A stretch of DNA of 64,000 nt from Triatoma infestans (Eukaryota; Arthropoda; Insecta; Hemiptera; Reduviidae), in contig JAAEAF010014404.1 of NCBI GenBank assembly GCA_011037195.1, positions 1 through 64,000 on the forward strand, in the 5' to 3' direction. Shown in pieces: positions 44,350 through 56,592 of this stretch. How positions within the stretch are numbered: the stretch's first letter is position 1; each line of letters starts with the position of its first letter. The translations under genes and the position numbers were made by a program. The notes under the pieces were generated by a model, which saw only the letters and a program-made list of their open reading frames with translations, was not told the DNA's origin and ran no database searches.

Positions 44350-44378
44350 TTCTTTTTCTCTCTCTCTCTCTCTCTCTT
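44350..44378. repeat. (TC)n microsatellite
   Basis: A run of TC dinucleotides immediately upstream of the head of the minus-strand SINE-C copy. Confidence 0.9.
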
Positions 44379-44624
44379 TCAATAATTTATTTGCAAATGT
44401 GATGAATGTTTACAAGACATGAATTATATGTGAAGAAAATACCCATTAATATTATTTCAAGGCGTTGAAGTTAATTTAAATAGCTTCAGACGTCAAGTTT
44501 GATTATCGGGTAAGGTTTGATTTGCAAATTGTTGAATCAAAGAATTATGATGATGGGACAAGGAGTTATGTGGAATTTTTAATAACAGAATTTTATTAGA
44601 TCGGACACAAATGAAATGGATAGG

Positions 44625-44940
44625 TGATTATGTAAGGCTTTTATTGAAGTCATAATAAGGAGTACTGGTAATTTTTCGTAGGATTTTGGACTGTAAAGAT
44701 TGGGTACGATAAACTTTAGACTGCTTATTGGTACCACATACCTGTAGACCTATATTAGTCGTAGTAAAGTTTTGTAAATTAAATATAAGCTTATTTTGTA
44801 AAGTAAGTTTAGATCGTTGGTCTAAGAGTGTTGAAAGGATACGAAGTCGTCTGTTAGCTTCCATCCTTTTCAATCTGGTATGGGGTTCTAGGTTAGTCGT
44901 TTTTCCATATATAATGCAAGTTAGCGTACTCTGTCAGCCG
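44625..44940 (-). pseudogene. Jockey-like LINE RT C-terminal fragment
   Basis: On the minus strand, RMEANRRLRILSTLLDQRSKLTLQNKLIFNLQNFTTTNIGLQVCGTNKQSKVYRTQSLQSKILRKITSTPYYDFNKSL matches the post-RT region of Jockey-clade LINEs. That region has RRSKLSL.NKL, then a P.WTYGIQLWG-like block, then the IQ..QSK.LRKI...P.Y..N block. The W-Y-G block is decayed (TTNIGLQVCG). Only this small region survives. Confidence 0.75.
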
Positions 44941-46515
44941 TAAGTAGGAAGGTATTTATTTAATTTTAACACCAGGACAGTGGGAGTGACGAAGTGTAAA
45001 CGTGGTGTGAATACATTTCTTTTCATTCACTATTATCCACCATTTCTTTTTTTTTGCACACTTTTCTGTTAAGAAAAGATGATCATGTTGAGCGTGACTG
45101 GGAGGTATAATAATAATTAAATTTTTTATTTGGTTGATCAAATTCTTTATAGTTTTGTTCCAAAAACAAATGAATACTGTATATTCTAATTCGATTATAA
45201 TACGTTTTTTGCTTCAGTTATTGGAGCGTTTTAGGTTTCCCCTATTTTCGAGAGGAAAGGTTAAATATTACTAAGCATTCAAAGCGAGGGGCGTATACCA
45301 TTCTTAGTTAAATTTCCAAGATAATTCGTTCCACTATGAAGAATAGCAGAGGTCTACTAAACACCCTCTATTTAATCCATAATTCCAGTTACATCCTTAC
45401 TACCTATCTTCTGGCCCCTTATCAGAATAATTTAACTAGAATTTTACATTATACAAAATGTTATCTATCTTTCACATGGAGAATCTCTTGGTCCATTACC
45501 AGCCAGCTGTAAAGCTTCACAGATTGCTTTCGAAGTATATGGATATTAGAAAGCTGGAATGCATTTCATTCATAATATTGCACAATAAGCAATACGAATC
45601 ATGAATCCAAAGAAATCCAAATTAAAGAAAAAAAAAGGTAATTAAAATTTTTGATCTGGATATTTCCATATCTCTGGAGCAGGCAAATTTGGAGCATTTC
45701 AAGAAACATATCTGGGTAGGGAATCTACACTTATTTGAAAGGGATTAATAAAGTGTGCAGTTGATTGGCCAGAAAATACCAAACAAAGTAAAAGTATTTG
45801 TAAGCTCAGACGAGACATGCAACCTTTTGCTCTCTAGTAGCTCCCGTTGGGAGTGTCAAACAAAAGAAGAAGAAGAAGAAAATGGAAACTTAGGTTGTTC
45901 TAGATAATGTACTTCCTTCAAAAACTTTTCTTACCGTCTTAACCAACGAACTTAGTGACCAAGATAAAACTTTCCAATGTTCTGCAGATGATTTAATGAC
46001 AAAATTACTAGTGAAACAATCTTGCCGTTAAGAGTTGAAGTTTGAATAAAAGCTTCATTGTAATAACCTGGTATTATTACAGATTCAAGGATTTACTCGT
46101 TTTTCTTAATCAGCTATAACTTCATTCTCAAAACAACATATTTTTTTTCATTCTCTGCAAATATTGTCATATTATTATGATTGCAGATCCTAAAATCTAC
46201 CTTCCAATCCAGTAAGTTTATTATTCTTACCAAGCATATTATTGTGAAATTCCTACCAATTATTGGCTTGGTTTGCAGTGCACTATTTACAAATGCATCA
46301 AAATGTCATTTTTTTGGTGCTGATTAAGGTTCGAACGAGTGTAAAATTTTCCTACTCTTAATGCTTAATATCTTAAAAGTTTTTTCGTGGTAATTGTCTT
46401 GTTTGGAGGAGAAAGAAGTGCTCTCTTATCAGCAATGTTCACTCTTCACTTCCCGGTTCATGCTTTATGTTCTTCCATTGAACGATTATTTTAGATTCGA
46501 ACTTTCGGTGATTCA
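44941..46515. other. No recognisable feature
   Basis: Spacer. A short (AGA)n run lies near 45868. I see no supported gene. Confidence 0.4.
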
Positions 46516-46517
46516 TT

Positions 46518-47255
46518 AATGTTTACTTTCTCTTACTCCCTAGTAAGAGGAAGTATTGCGGTCGCAATTTTTTGAAATTGAGTTTCACTGGAAATACATG
46601 TCCTTTGAATACAAAAAAAAAGTTTTTAGCAACTAGTCTAGAACTAGTCTAGCGACAGTGAGTGTGTGGGAGCTCACATTTGCTCTTCTGTTCAGATATT
46701 GCTACCGCATCTAACACGAAAGTTTCGCACAAAATCCATCAGCTGAAGTGGGGCTTTTTTGAATGGTTATTCTAGTTTTTCCGGTTTGCTGCTCCAACGA
46801 TATTCTTTAAACTTCTTATGCTATCTACTACATAAGTACCCATCACTTTTATTTGAAACATTGAGAATCCCAGTTTTACAGAAAATCGGTAAACCGGAAG
46901 TGCTCATTAAAGATTTAACACTTTTCAGTTTAGGTTTTTGAGTTTTTCTCGAAAACGACTAATGATTTCCTTCAAACTTGGAATACTAAATGTACTTAGA
47001 TATTATAGCCAATCATATCATTTTGAACATTTTCCCACAAAAAAAGAAATTGGCTTTAGTTAATTCTGAGAAATTTATAGCGTTAAATTTCAAATATTAT
47101 TGGTACGATTTTGGTTCAATGTTATGGCGCTTTCTTATGGACTACAATGTAATTATCTACTGCTTGTCTGGGTAGGTCTTGGTGTGCCACTAAGTTTATG
47201 TTAAGACAAATAAGTAAAATTTGAAAATTAATGCAAATTTATCATTTTATACTTT
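46518..47255 (-). repeat. Rep-A, divergent long minus copy
   Basis: It begins ACTTTCTCTTACTCCCTAGT, then AGAGGAAGTATTGCGGTCGC, GAGTTTCACTGGAAATACAT, ATCTAACACGAAAGTTTCGC and AAATCGGTAAACCGGAAGTG. It ends in a TGCAAATTTATCATTTTATA block that also ends the copies at 3140 and 60925. This subtype differs from the 29.5-kb subtype in its middle section. Confidence 0.7.
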
Positions 47256-47467
47256 GTAATTATATTAATAGGGAGTGTTTGCCCCCAAGGGGTATCTGTT
47301 GCAAGCAGTTACTTGGGGAGTACCCTACCACACCTCATTACTCCATGCACTTCGTCAAACACAGTACAAAATACATTTAAAGTACATACACTCTACCCTT
47401 TACAGTCAAGGACAAACACAGTACATAAACTAGGGTCTCCGTTCCTAGTTAATATAAGCCAAGGGAG

Positions 47468-47725
47468 AGGGAAGGGATTAGCTCAGTAGTAGCGCGCTGG
47501 TCAGCAACGCGGAAGTCCCGGGTTCGAATCCAGCATGCTGCCCTTAGATATTCTCTTCTTAGGAGCCTCTACAGCCCACTGTCCGCTGAAGGGCAGTGCT
47601 GTCTGTAGCTAGAGAACACTGCTCGGAGGCCGGCACTGCACTGATAAGGCTCCGGGAGGGGCACAATAGATCTTTCAGGTCGCAGTGCAATAATCCCCTT
47701 GTAACAATCTAAAAATCTAAATCTG
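47468..47725 (+). mobile_element. SINE-A variant with alternative tail
   Basis: The head is well preserved: box A (GGATTAGCTCAGTAGTAGCG) and box B (GGTTCGAATCC). The body is standard (TTCTTAGGAGCCTCTACAGC, CGCTGAAGGGCAGTGCTGTC, CGGAGGCCGGCACTGCACTG, AAGGCTCCGGGAG). The tail then departs from the usual GCGCC..GACGCGCC end to GCACAATAGATCTTTCAGGT and CTAAAAATCTAAATC, as at 17085-17280. Confidence 0.9.
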
Positions 47726-48285
47726 GTAAATAATACCAGATTTTTTTATTTATTTCTTATTCATTAAACTTATGCATAAAATACGAATATCAGAGCTAGT
47801 TCAGAATTAGATGATAAATGCGCTATGATAAGATCAGAACATTATGATAAAATAAAATTACAAAATCTCCTTCAAAAAGTAGAATTATTTTATTTACAAT
47901 ACATGTCTAATAGTCCTTCTTGATTGGTGGTTCCCATTGTAATGAGGGGAGGACCCTACTTGTTTACAACTACTACTGGTTTCAGCTGATCTCTTTCTTA
48001 TCCAGCATATTACTTTTATCAAAACATCAACACTACCCTAACTGACTGACTTTCTACTTTTGTTTTCTTTTTGTTTTATGTTTTATATTATAACATACGA
48101 AATAAACATTTCTGAATTGAAAATGGATTATATAATAATACATTAGTTATGTTTATTTTTAGCCTTAACGTAATAATGACGTCCCCATTTACTGAACTGA
48201 ATTAAATAAAAATCATTTCTTTATCCCCCCATCAATAGGTAAAGCTTTATTTGCTTATTGAATTGTTTGCAAAACATTATGTACT
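47726..48285. other. No recognisable feature
   Basis: AT-rich spacer. Confidence 0.4.
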
Positions 48286-48289
48286 ATGG

Positions 48290-49378
48290 CAAGGTAAAAA
48301 GTTCTCGACCTAGTCTATAGATGGCACTGCTACAAATGAAATTACTGTTTTGTTACGTTAGCACCCTTTTGGCAAAAGTAATTATCAAATGTGATTGTGA
48401 ATGCGAATAGTTTGTTTTATACGACTGTTTAAACTAAGCATGTTGTATATTTTTGACAAAATGAATAAACTTGAATACCGTTCCGACATAAAATTCTTCG
48501 TTTTGGATGGTTTATCGCCCACAGAAATTCATCCAAAGTTGGTGATAGTGTATAAGGAGTCTGCATCTTTGTTATCAACAGTAAAAAATTGGGCAGCCGA
48601 GTTTAAACGTGGTCGTACATCGATTGTAGATGATTCATGTGAAAGATGGCCAAGAACGGCAACTACCGAAGAAAATATCGAGAAGATACACAGTATGGTT
48701 CCAGATGATCGACGATTAAAGGTGTATGAGATACGTAAGGTTGTAGACATCTCAGAAGAAAGGGTATGGCACACTTTTACAGAAAAACGCAGTATGAAAA
48801 ATTTTTGTGCACTGATGGGTGGCGCATTTGTTAAATGCTGATCACAAATAAATGAGGAATCGAGTTTCTCAGCGATGTTTATGCCGTTTCAAGAAGAATC
48901 CAACCAATTTTCTGTGCCGATTTTGTTACGATGGATTAAACGTGGGTTAACCACTTTACACCTGAGTCAAAACAACAGTCCAAGCAGTGGGACAAACCGA
49001 AGAAAGAATTGCATCGGCTGGAAAGGTTATGGCTAGTTTTTTTGGGATTCCAAAGGGATTCTTTTAATTGTCTACCTGCCAAGGAGTTAAACAATTAATG
49101 GGGAATACTACTACTCACATCTTCTTGACCAGCTAGATGAAAAAATTAGCGAGAGAAGGCTTGGTTTGCAAAAGAAAAAATCCTCTTTCACCACGATAAT
49201 GCACCTGCCCACAAAGGCGCATTGGCAATGGGGAAATTGAGAGATTTGAAATATGAATTGTTGAGACATCCTCTCTTTTCGCCAATTTTGACTCCCTGTG
49301 ACTTTCATCTATTCGCAAACCTTAAGAAATTTGTGACTGGAAAAGATATTGGGTCAAATGAAGAGGTGATGACAGCGG
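48290..49378 (+). pseudogene. mariner-family transposase (SETMAR/Hsmar1-like), truncated at its 3' end
   Basis: A mariner element with its 5' noncoding part (from about 48290) and most of the transposase. The frame opens at about 48461 with MNKLEYRSDIKFFVLDGLSPTEIHPKLVIVYKESASLLSTVKNWAAEFKRGRTSIVDDSCERWPRTATTEENIEKIHSMVPDDRRLKVYEIRKVVDISEERV, the paired HTH DNA-binding half. It is nearly intact to 48841. The catalytic half is broken by frameshifts: VTMD*TWVNHFTPESKQQSKQW near 48930, FWDSKGI near 49040, a HDNAPAHKGA-like segment near 49190, LRDLKYELL and PCDFHLFANLKKFVTGKDIGSNEEVMTAA near 49295-49378. The frame then runs into Rep-A, and the element's 3' end is missing. It is not functional. 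Confidence 0.87.
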
Positions 49379-50148
49379 CACATTGGAGAAAAACATAACC
49401 GCACCCCTCCCTTAAAAGTGCCCTTAAATGACTTTTTCCAGAGAAATGTTTTAAATAAAAGTTGTAGATCTTTGCATGTTTAGTTATAAGAAGTTTCAAG
49501 AAAATCGTCGGAGCCATTTTTGAAAATCGCGAAAAAGTGAAAAAAAAAAATCATTTAGTAAAGTGGTAAAGTTAACGCAATTCCAGTTATCCGATTTTTT
49601 CAAACTCCGAATATCAACAACATATTTATTTCTAATGAACATTATTTAGATGACAGAATTGTCTGTTAAACTGAAATAGCAATTTAAATGGAAACGTAAC
49701 CCAATTCGTCCCAAAAAAAGTGCCCTTAAATGAATTTTCCCGGAGAAATGTTTCAAATAAAAGTTGTAGCTCTTTGTATGTGTAGTTGATGTAGCAAGTT
49801 TAAAGAAAATCGACGGAGCCATTTTTGAGAAAATCGCAAAAAAGTGAAAAAAAAAAACAGTTAATAAAGTGGTACTTCCAGTTGAGGAATTTTGACAGAT
49901 AACGTACTGTCAGATCCCATGGTGATACCTAAACTGTATATCAAGTTTCTACCTTCTACGGTTTTTCATTTTTGAGCTATGCTGTTCACATGCATACATA
50001 CTCACACACACACACACACAGAGACCATTTTCTAAAAACCATTTTTTTTGGATTCAGGGCACCTCAAAACGGATATTTCCGGTGAAAACTCGATATCGAA
50101 AATTTGACACGATTACAATACTTCCTCTTACTAAAGGTAAGTGAAAGT
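49379..50148 (+). repeat. Rep-A, 5'-truncated, joined to mariner
   Basis: It starts in the middle of the Rep-A order (CACATTGGAGAAAAACATAA) and continues through both AAATGA.TTTT.C modules (about 49425 and 49730). CCCATGGTGATACCTAAACT, a (CA)n tract and TTTCCGGTGAAAACTCGATA then lead to a degenerate right terminus (TCTTACTAAAGGTAAGTGAA) near 50148. The left TIR and about 200 bp are missing. Confidence 0.8.
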
Positions 50149-51585
50149 AAATATATTACAATAGACAAAATTAAAAATATATTTATATGTTATAAAATCT
50201 TTAGATATTAAATTATATTATGCACAGTAACTTGTTACAAGTATAAAATTTTTGTATATATACCTTGCTACGATATTTACGAGTACAATATGTATTCATT
50301 AAATAATTCAGAAGAGTAAACTAGGAGAGGGAGAACGTCTCTATATTTCTTCTAATGTAATCTTATTAATCTTGAATGTATGATAAACATCAACATGCAC
50401 ATTACTGAATATTGTTGAGAAAAAGTTTGGCATTAATATAATGTTCCATGTAAATTTTTGATGTATGAAGTGAGAAATAATATGAAATCAGGGGGGAAGG
50501 GGAAGGAAATAGCAAAAGTTCTTGAGATTTATTGAAAATTAGATGTTTGAGAGGATTAATTAAATTAAGATGAATCATATATACTTTTTAGATTATTTAG
50601 TAGTTAGTATAAATAGAATGTAAGACGGGTTCAGGTACCACATTTAGTATTTTATTAAATAATTTCCAGTGTGGCGAATCATACACATGGAAAATTATTA
50701 ACCAATAATGTTGGATTGAGAATGGGCTTCTGTTATTGACAAAGAGTCTTGCCAAGGTATGGAAGAATTGTTGTTGGGAAAGCCGATATAAAGAAGTAAA
50801 TCGGTCGGGAAGACAATTTAAAAAAAAAAAGTAAAAAATCTATAGAGAGAGAATATATTCTGGAATCTTGCCAATTCCATGGACAGCGAGTAGAAAGAAC
50901 TCTGGCGATATTTTCTTTTTTTTTAAATAATTTTATGACTCCAGATATTTTCTAAATGCCAGAGTGTATAGTCCACTCTGTGCAGTTCAAGGAAAACGAT
51001 AATCAATTATTAAAGCGTAATAAAAAATAAATAATGAAATTTTAGAACTTTTATTATGATTGAACGGAAATATCGAACAAAATTTTATATTTAGAATAAA
51101 CAAATAAATGTGGCAGAATTGCATGGAGATTTAGTGGTAGGAAAATGAGGTGAAAAAAAAGAAAAAGAATCACTTGAAGGTCATTTAAAATAAACATTTT
51201 CATTAAATATTCAACAGGTTCATTCTTATTGCATGTTCATGAATTGGCGGCTACTTGGATGTGCTCTCTTTTATTTCAATGTATACTGCGAGGAGAATAT
51301 TTATTGAGCATATTATGTTTGACAATTTTGTAAAATAGTATACATGACTGTAAAAAATTGTAGACATTTAATTGAATTTAATATCATATTCTCTTTGGTT
51401 TTTTTAATTAAAATTGTGGCTACTGTATCAAGTTTGATCAAATACAAAATTACCTCCACATGTCCAATGGAATAGCGAATGTTATTAGCTTGATAAAAAT
51501 CCTTTCAAACCATTTTACCTTTATCGCAGCAACTAACGCATTGAGGCGATTCTAAAAGAATGGCATTTGTGTTTAAATTCTATTT
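50149..51585. other. No recognisable feature
   Basis: AT-rich spacer. Confidence 0.4.
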
Positions 51586-51587
51586 AA

Positions 51588-52350
51588 TTAGGGAATTGGA
51601 TTTTCTCTGATAGTCAGGCCGCACTGAGTGCTTTGAGCAAGCCATGGTGGAGTGCTTTGAGTAAGCCACTAGTGGGAGAATGTAGGAGAAGGCTTAACGC
51701 TTTGGCTCGGAGGGGTAAGGTGCGTCTCTATTTGATACCCGGACATGCGGGAATAGACGACAATGAGAGAGCGGATCTGTTGGCTAGGGAGGGATCTTCA
51801 TTACCATTTTGTATTCCTGAACCAGCCCTTGCCGTCACAAAGAAGTTTCGCGACAAGCAGATTAGACTTTGGGAGACGAGAGTCTTGGAGAAATGCCGGG
51901 AGGACACGCAGGAGTGCCTCCAAGCTAAAAGATTTATAAAAGGAATTAAGCAGGGAGTTTCGGAGTATCTCCTGGCCCTCAGTAGGACAGGTCTGAGGAT
52001 CTTGGTGGGGATAGTGACTGGACACACTTGGGAGTCTAGTCACTTGTTTAACATAGGGAGGACGTCTAGTCCCATTTGTCAGAATTGCGACGACGGAGTC
52101 AGGGAAACGGTTGTACCACTATTTATGTCAGTGTCCCCGTTTAGCTGGTACTAGGTTTCGCGTATTTGGGAGAGCACCACTCTCACAGCATTGCCTGGGC
52201 GAGTTGGAGTTCAAGGATATCTTGGGATATTGTAGATTGACCGGCAAGCTACCGGGGGAGATTATTTAAGGGGATGATATGGGGGGCATCGGAGGGGATA
52301 AAAGCCATATAGGCTTAGGTCCCACGCCATCAGGCACCCGGTATAATAAT
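51588..52350 (+). mobile_element. I-like LINE 3' part: RNase H, zinc motif, TAA-rich tail
   Basis: This is a 5'-truncated non-LTR retrotransposon. The frame around 51605-52154 carries DSQAALSALS (RNase H catalytic Asp) and GECRRRLNALARRGKVRLYLIPGHAGIDDNERADLLAREGS (second catalytic Asp in NERAD). A helical linker QAKRFIKGIKQGVSEYLLALSRTGLRILVGIVTGHTW follows, then CQNCDDGVRET, the start of the C-terminal zinc motif. One extra T near 52110 shifts the frame. The copy at 1-370 shows the unshifted version. A near-duplicate SKPWWSALSKP stretch marks a small tandem duplication. The 3' end is GGCACCCGG followed by a TAA-rich tail (52343-52365). Confidence 0.88.
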
Positions 52351-52649
52351 AAAAAATAAAAAAAATTAGGGCATTAAATAAAAATTACGGATTCCGTCAC
52401 TAGCTGTAGCTTAAAATCTGGAGGTTAGACCTCCCCCCATTCGAATCCGAACTAGTTTGGTCGTTCGATAGTGTGTGGCTCGTGAGTTTTATTAATTATT
52501 ATTGTTATATAAAAAAATGATGAAATTCGTCAAAATTAAAAAAATTAAACGAAATTTTGCTATTTTTATTTTAGGCCAGAATTTCGTTGTGAATTTATTG
52601 TACAGTGCATGGAGAGTTGAAGTGATCTGTATGAATTGTGATTTGTTTC

Positions 52650-53205
52650 TTATTTTCTCTTACTCCTAATAAAAGAGAGGGTAGTATTGTTATTCTAGCA
52701 GATTTTTGAAATTGAGTTCTAACCGGAAATGTATGTGTGTGTGGGTGTGTATGTCTGTCTGTGTGTAAAATACCTCAAACATGAAAAATCGCGTTCATTT
52801 CTTTTAAGGTACTACCACCATTTCTAACACGCAGGTTTCGAGCAAAATCCATTTGCACCGGAAGTGCGAATTTATTAAAAAAATTTTTTTTTCAGTTTTT
52901 CGCAATTTTTTTTTTAAAACTTCGAATACAATCCACCTATCATTCACTTTTATTTGAAACATTTTCCCGAGAAAATTGATTTTTTTTGTGGTGATACGGG
53001 GGAACAGTACCATTAAACTTTCCTCTAAAATACCAATATCAATACACTGAATGGTTCTGCAATGTGTGTAATATTAATACACATTCGAAGCATTGGTAGA
53101 ATTCCACATTTGAAGAAAATCGGTTTACCTGGAATTGCGATTTCACAGAATAGGTTTTTGAGTTTTTTGGAATTGTTTTTCTGAACTATTATAATGATTG
53201 CCTAT
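52650..53205 (-). repeat. Divergent Rep-A copy
   Basis: It starts TTTTCTCTTACTCCTAATAA. GAGTTCTAACCGGAAATGTA, TTCTAACACGCAGGTTTCGA, CACCGGAAGTGCG, TGAAACATTTTCCCGAGAAA and AAATCGGTTTACCTGGAATT follow in the long-form order also seen at 46518 and 62225. Confidence 0.7.
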
Positions 53206-53214
53206 GTAAGTAAT

Positions 53215-53415
53215 GCCTATTTTTTTCAATCGGGCCTAATGCCCAACTACAAAATTAGGTATCGTTAACGGGGTGGGGTGGGGGGAAGCAACTACTTTAC
53301 ACCATAAACATTTTTAAACGAATATAAATTTTAGCAGTCACACGCGAGACTCGAACTGGGAACCTCCCTGTTACTAGTCCATGCTCCTAACCACTACACC
53401 AATCTCCTATATATT
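53215..53415 (-). mobile_element. SINE-B, minus strand
   Basis: This is the reverse copy of 43684-43880. Minus-strand box A is TTGGTGTAGTGGTTAGGAGC and box B AGTTCGAGTCTCG. The body shows GACTGCTAAAATTTATATTC and GATACCTAATTTTGTAGTTG. A G-rich tract (53271-53285) interrupts the 3' part. Confidence 0.85.
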
Positions 53416-53934
53416 TCTCTGTATGCAATCTAATATTACTATAAATAAACAAGTGAAAGAAAATTAATATTTCTTACAAGACAGATTTATTGAATATTTA
53501 TAATTAGTACTAAGACTCACTTAAAACATTTTATTTCTTTATTACCTACAGGCATTATTATTAGCTACATGATGTTATTTTTATTTTTTATATTTATTAT
53601 TGTTCATTGCAGTATTAACATTCATGAAGTAGAGAGAAGGTAACCTTGAATATATATATATATTTATTTATTTATTTATTTTTTTTAATAATTAAATCTC
53701 TGTTAGAGAGAATTTAACGTTTAAACTTTATCTGACCGTTATCTTATAATTTTTTCTTTTATTTTTTTAATGACTCATTAAAATTGATTTATATGATAAG
53801 TTGAATGTAAATCCTGTTATTATATCTTGTTTATGATTTAACACCTCGAAGTTAATAGTTAATAATAATTTTGTCAACTTTCTATGATGGAATTTAAATT
53901 TAAAGCCATATTTCTTCATATACGTACACGTGTA

Positions 53935-54240
53935 TATATATTTACTTTCACTTCCTGCATTAAGTGGAAGAGAAGCAGTGCAATCATTTCAAATTTTCAA
54001 AATAAATTTTTAAAGGAAGTTCATATATTATTCGCTCCAGTTATTAAAAAAACGTTTTAATGTCTGTGTGTGAAAGAAGCTAAGGAAGCTCCCTCCATTT
54101 AGGTGTTGTTTACATGGATTTCACGTGGAGAATCGAACGAAGGTTTTCAGTCAAAATCCGTCAATCGGGAATTGTTAAGAAATATTACTTTCTCCAATTC
54201 TTTTTCTGATTTTTAGGAAAAGGCTCTTTTTTTTTCAACT
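53935..54240 (-). repeat. Strongly diverged Rep-A fragment
   Basis: TTTACTTTCACTTCCTGCAT near 53940, GAAGCAGTGCAATCATTTCA and AGGTTTTCAGTCAAAATCCG follow the reversed Rep-A order at low similarity. Confidence 0.45.
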
Positions 54241-56510
54241 TTTGATTGACTAACTTACTTTTTATATAGATACATAGTCACGTAGGGTTTGGAAAGTAGT
54301 ATCAGGCTTATCTTCCTAAATGATATTTTACGTATTATATAAAACATTGGAAACTAATATAAAATCCTCATTTGAAAAAAATTTGTCACTTCGAACTACG
54401 AACTACTAAACCCCAAATTGTTTATCTTATTTCATTTTTTTCACTAGAAGATGGCTTAGCATCTCAAGAAAGAGAGAGAGGATGTGTAAATCATAAACTG
54501 GAACAATCCTTTGATGATTCAAAATCCTATATTTATCATCAAGCTAATGAATGCTGTTTTGTGTCTGCTGATTTCTAGCCTATTTATTATTTATTCTTGT
54601 GCGAACAGGGCCCAACTTCCCAAGATTTCGTGCAGTTCTTTTTATCTACATTCCTTCATTACTAAGTTCAACTTCATAATGTCTTCCTAGCCAGGCTATT
54701 TGTGTGTATCAAGAAATATGCCCAAACTAACAGTTTGAGCTCTTTTAGCATTTCCTTTTTCATTATTTATAAGCGACATGCTCTAGCACATGTAATCATA
54801 TACAATATTACTTGCATAGTTAAGGAAAATTTTATCTTCAGATAAATAAAATAAATATTTAACACTTGAAAATTAAGAATACAATACATAATATATAAAA
54901 TTCAGGACAAAATTTGAAAGCCCAGTATTAAAGTTATTTACTAAGAAAAACTTTTGTAGAGAACAAAAATTAAGGAAATTTTTGACGATTATTATTTTAT
55001 TTTTTAATTAAATATGAAGTTGAAATCAAGAGTTTAATTTTTAAAAAAACTTTAAAGAATAATAAAAAAAATATATGTTTGATAAAAGCTAGAGTGAAAT
55101 ATGCTTCACTTTTCGTTTAGTGTAAAATATTAGAAAAACACAAAAATGTTACAATTACACAATATGTTTTAAATAGGTTAAATTCACTGACAGTGTTACA
55201 TAACTCCGTTTAAATTTCGTTTACAACAAAAAGATACAAATCTAACCATATGAATGAAAACAGCAGTTAAATTATTTCATAAAATAAGTCTTCCACTTTT
55301 GATAGAGAGCGCTTCACTCGTCGCAAAACTTGTTCCACCTTTGGTTAGTAGAGTGCTCCACTTTTAGCAGAATACCATCCAATATAAATGGTGAAAAGTT
55401 AAACTAAGAGTAACAAGATTCAGCAAACTTAAATAAACAAAATAGTACAATCAATATTAAAAAATGCGATCAGATACAAATATTGTAATATTATTTATTG
55501 GGGGGGAGAGGTAAATTTAATTAATAATTAAAATTTATATTTTATATCTTCTCTAAAGGGATCTCGTGAGGTCTGTGTTATCTGAACTGTGGAGGAATAA
55601 TAACTACACAGATGAATAACTTAAATAGAAATATATATTATTTAAATAAATAAATTCATAAAATATAAACATATTTCATTTGTCTAAAAATTACATTTTG
55701 GAGAAATTAAAACTTACAAATTAATGGAATCTCCGATTTGAAGGTTGGGCCTTACATCACTTGACTATGAACACTATTTTTCTGAACCATAAAAATTTGA
55801 TCCTCACTGTTGAAGGCACTACATTTATATAATCCCTCCCTCTATTCAAGAGAGAAAGGAAGGGAAATTCCCTTTTATTGTACTAAAGGTATTCTACCTT
55901 TCTAACTGTTTATTATTGTTTTCACCCACTCTTGAAATTGTACTAAGTAATAATAAATCACTATTAAATATATTTCTACTAATATATTTTACTTACACTT
56001 ACAAAATCATAATTTGTATTTTTTCGTCATTTCTCCCCAAGATTTGCACATTACAATATATTGTATATTATTTAATTTATAAATTACTTTTTATGTGTAA
56101 AATTTTGAATATTTTTAATATTATATTATATTCATTAATTAGTTCAAATTTTGGATTTGGCCAAAAGCTTCCCATTTGTATACGATAACTTAAATTGGTT
56201 CTCTCTGCTTCATAAAGTAGACAATCAAATTGAATGTATTGAAAATCTTGAATTCTATCGAAATGCATAAACAGAATGGTTTGAATGTTAAATGAAATCT
56301 ATTTGAGGTAATAATTAGATTGATCATGATCTGAGAGAAAGAGTGTCAGTGAAGGTAATGAAACTGTAGTAACCATTCTGTATACAATAACCATTGAGAA
56401 AAATATATATGAAGTGTATTCATTCATTCTTCCATTCATTATAAGAGATTCTTCTAAAGTTTTTCAGATTAGGATTATGGGTTTTTCTGATAACAGATTT
56501 CTAGGTATCA
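54241..56510. other. Largely featureless
   Basis: Very AT-rich spacer. Open frames of up to 90 codons are Ile/Leu/Tyr-rich and show no family motif. Confidence 0.4.
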
Positions 56511-56511
56511 G

Positions 56512-56592
56512 AGATATTTTCCGTGATAGCCTGCTTCATTTTGTGGTCATCGACCGGTTTTGGGCGTTCGCCCCTCTTCAGGACACGCAACT
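56512..56592 (-). mobile_element. Penelope-like palindrome arm
   Basis: ATCAGAGATATTTTCCGTGA, TAGCCTGCTTC.TTTTGTGGT and ATCGACCGGTTTTGGGCGTT match one arm of the 26-27 kb elements. On the minus strand the core reads CUGAAGA (an allowed variant), then AAAA in place of GAAA, with ACCGGU and GUC kept. Stem I is lost because the sequence passes straight into the LINE at 56592. Confidence 0.75.

Noticed and set aside
48401..48460. Upstream Met as the mariner start
   Set aside because: The family N-terminus aligns from the Met at about 48461 (MNKLEYRSDIKFFVL). The earlier codons look like 5' untranslated sequence.
55916..56188. 90-codon Ile/Leu-rich frame resembling membrane segments
   Set aside because: The composition is what AT-rich DNA gives by chance. 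No motif or context supports a protein.
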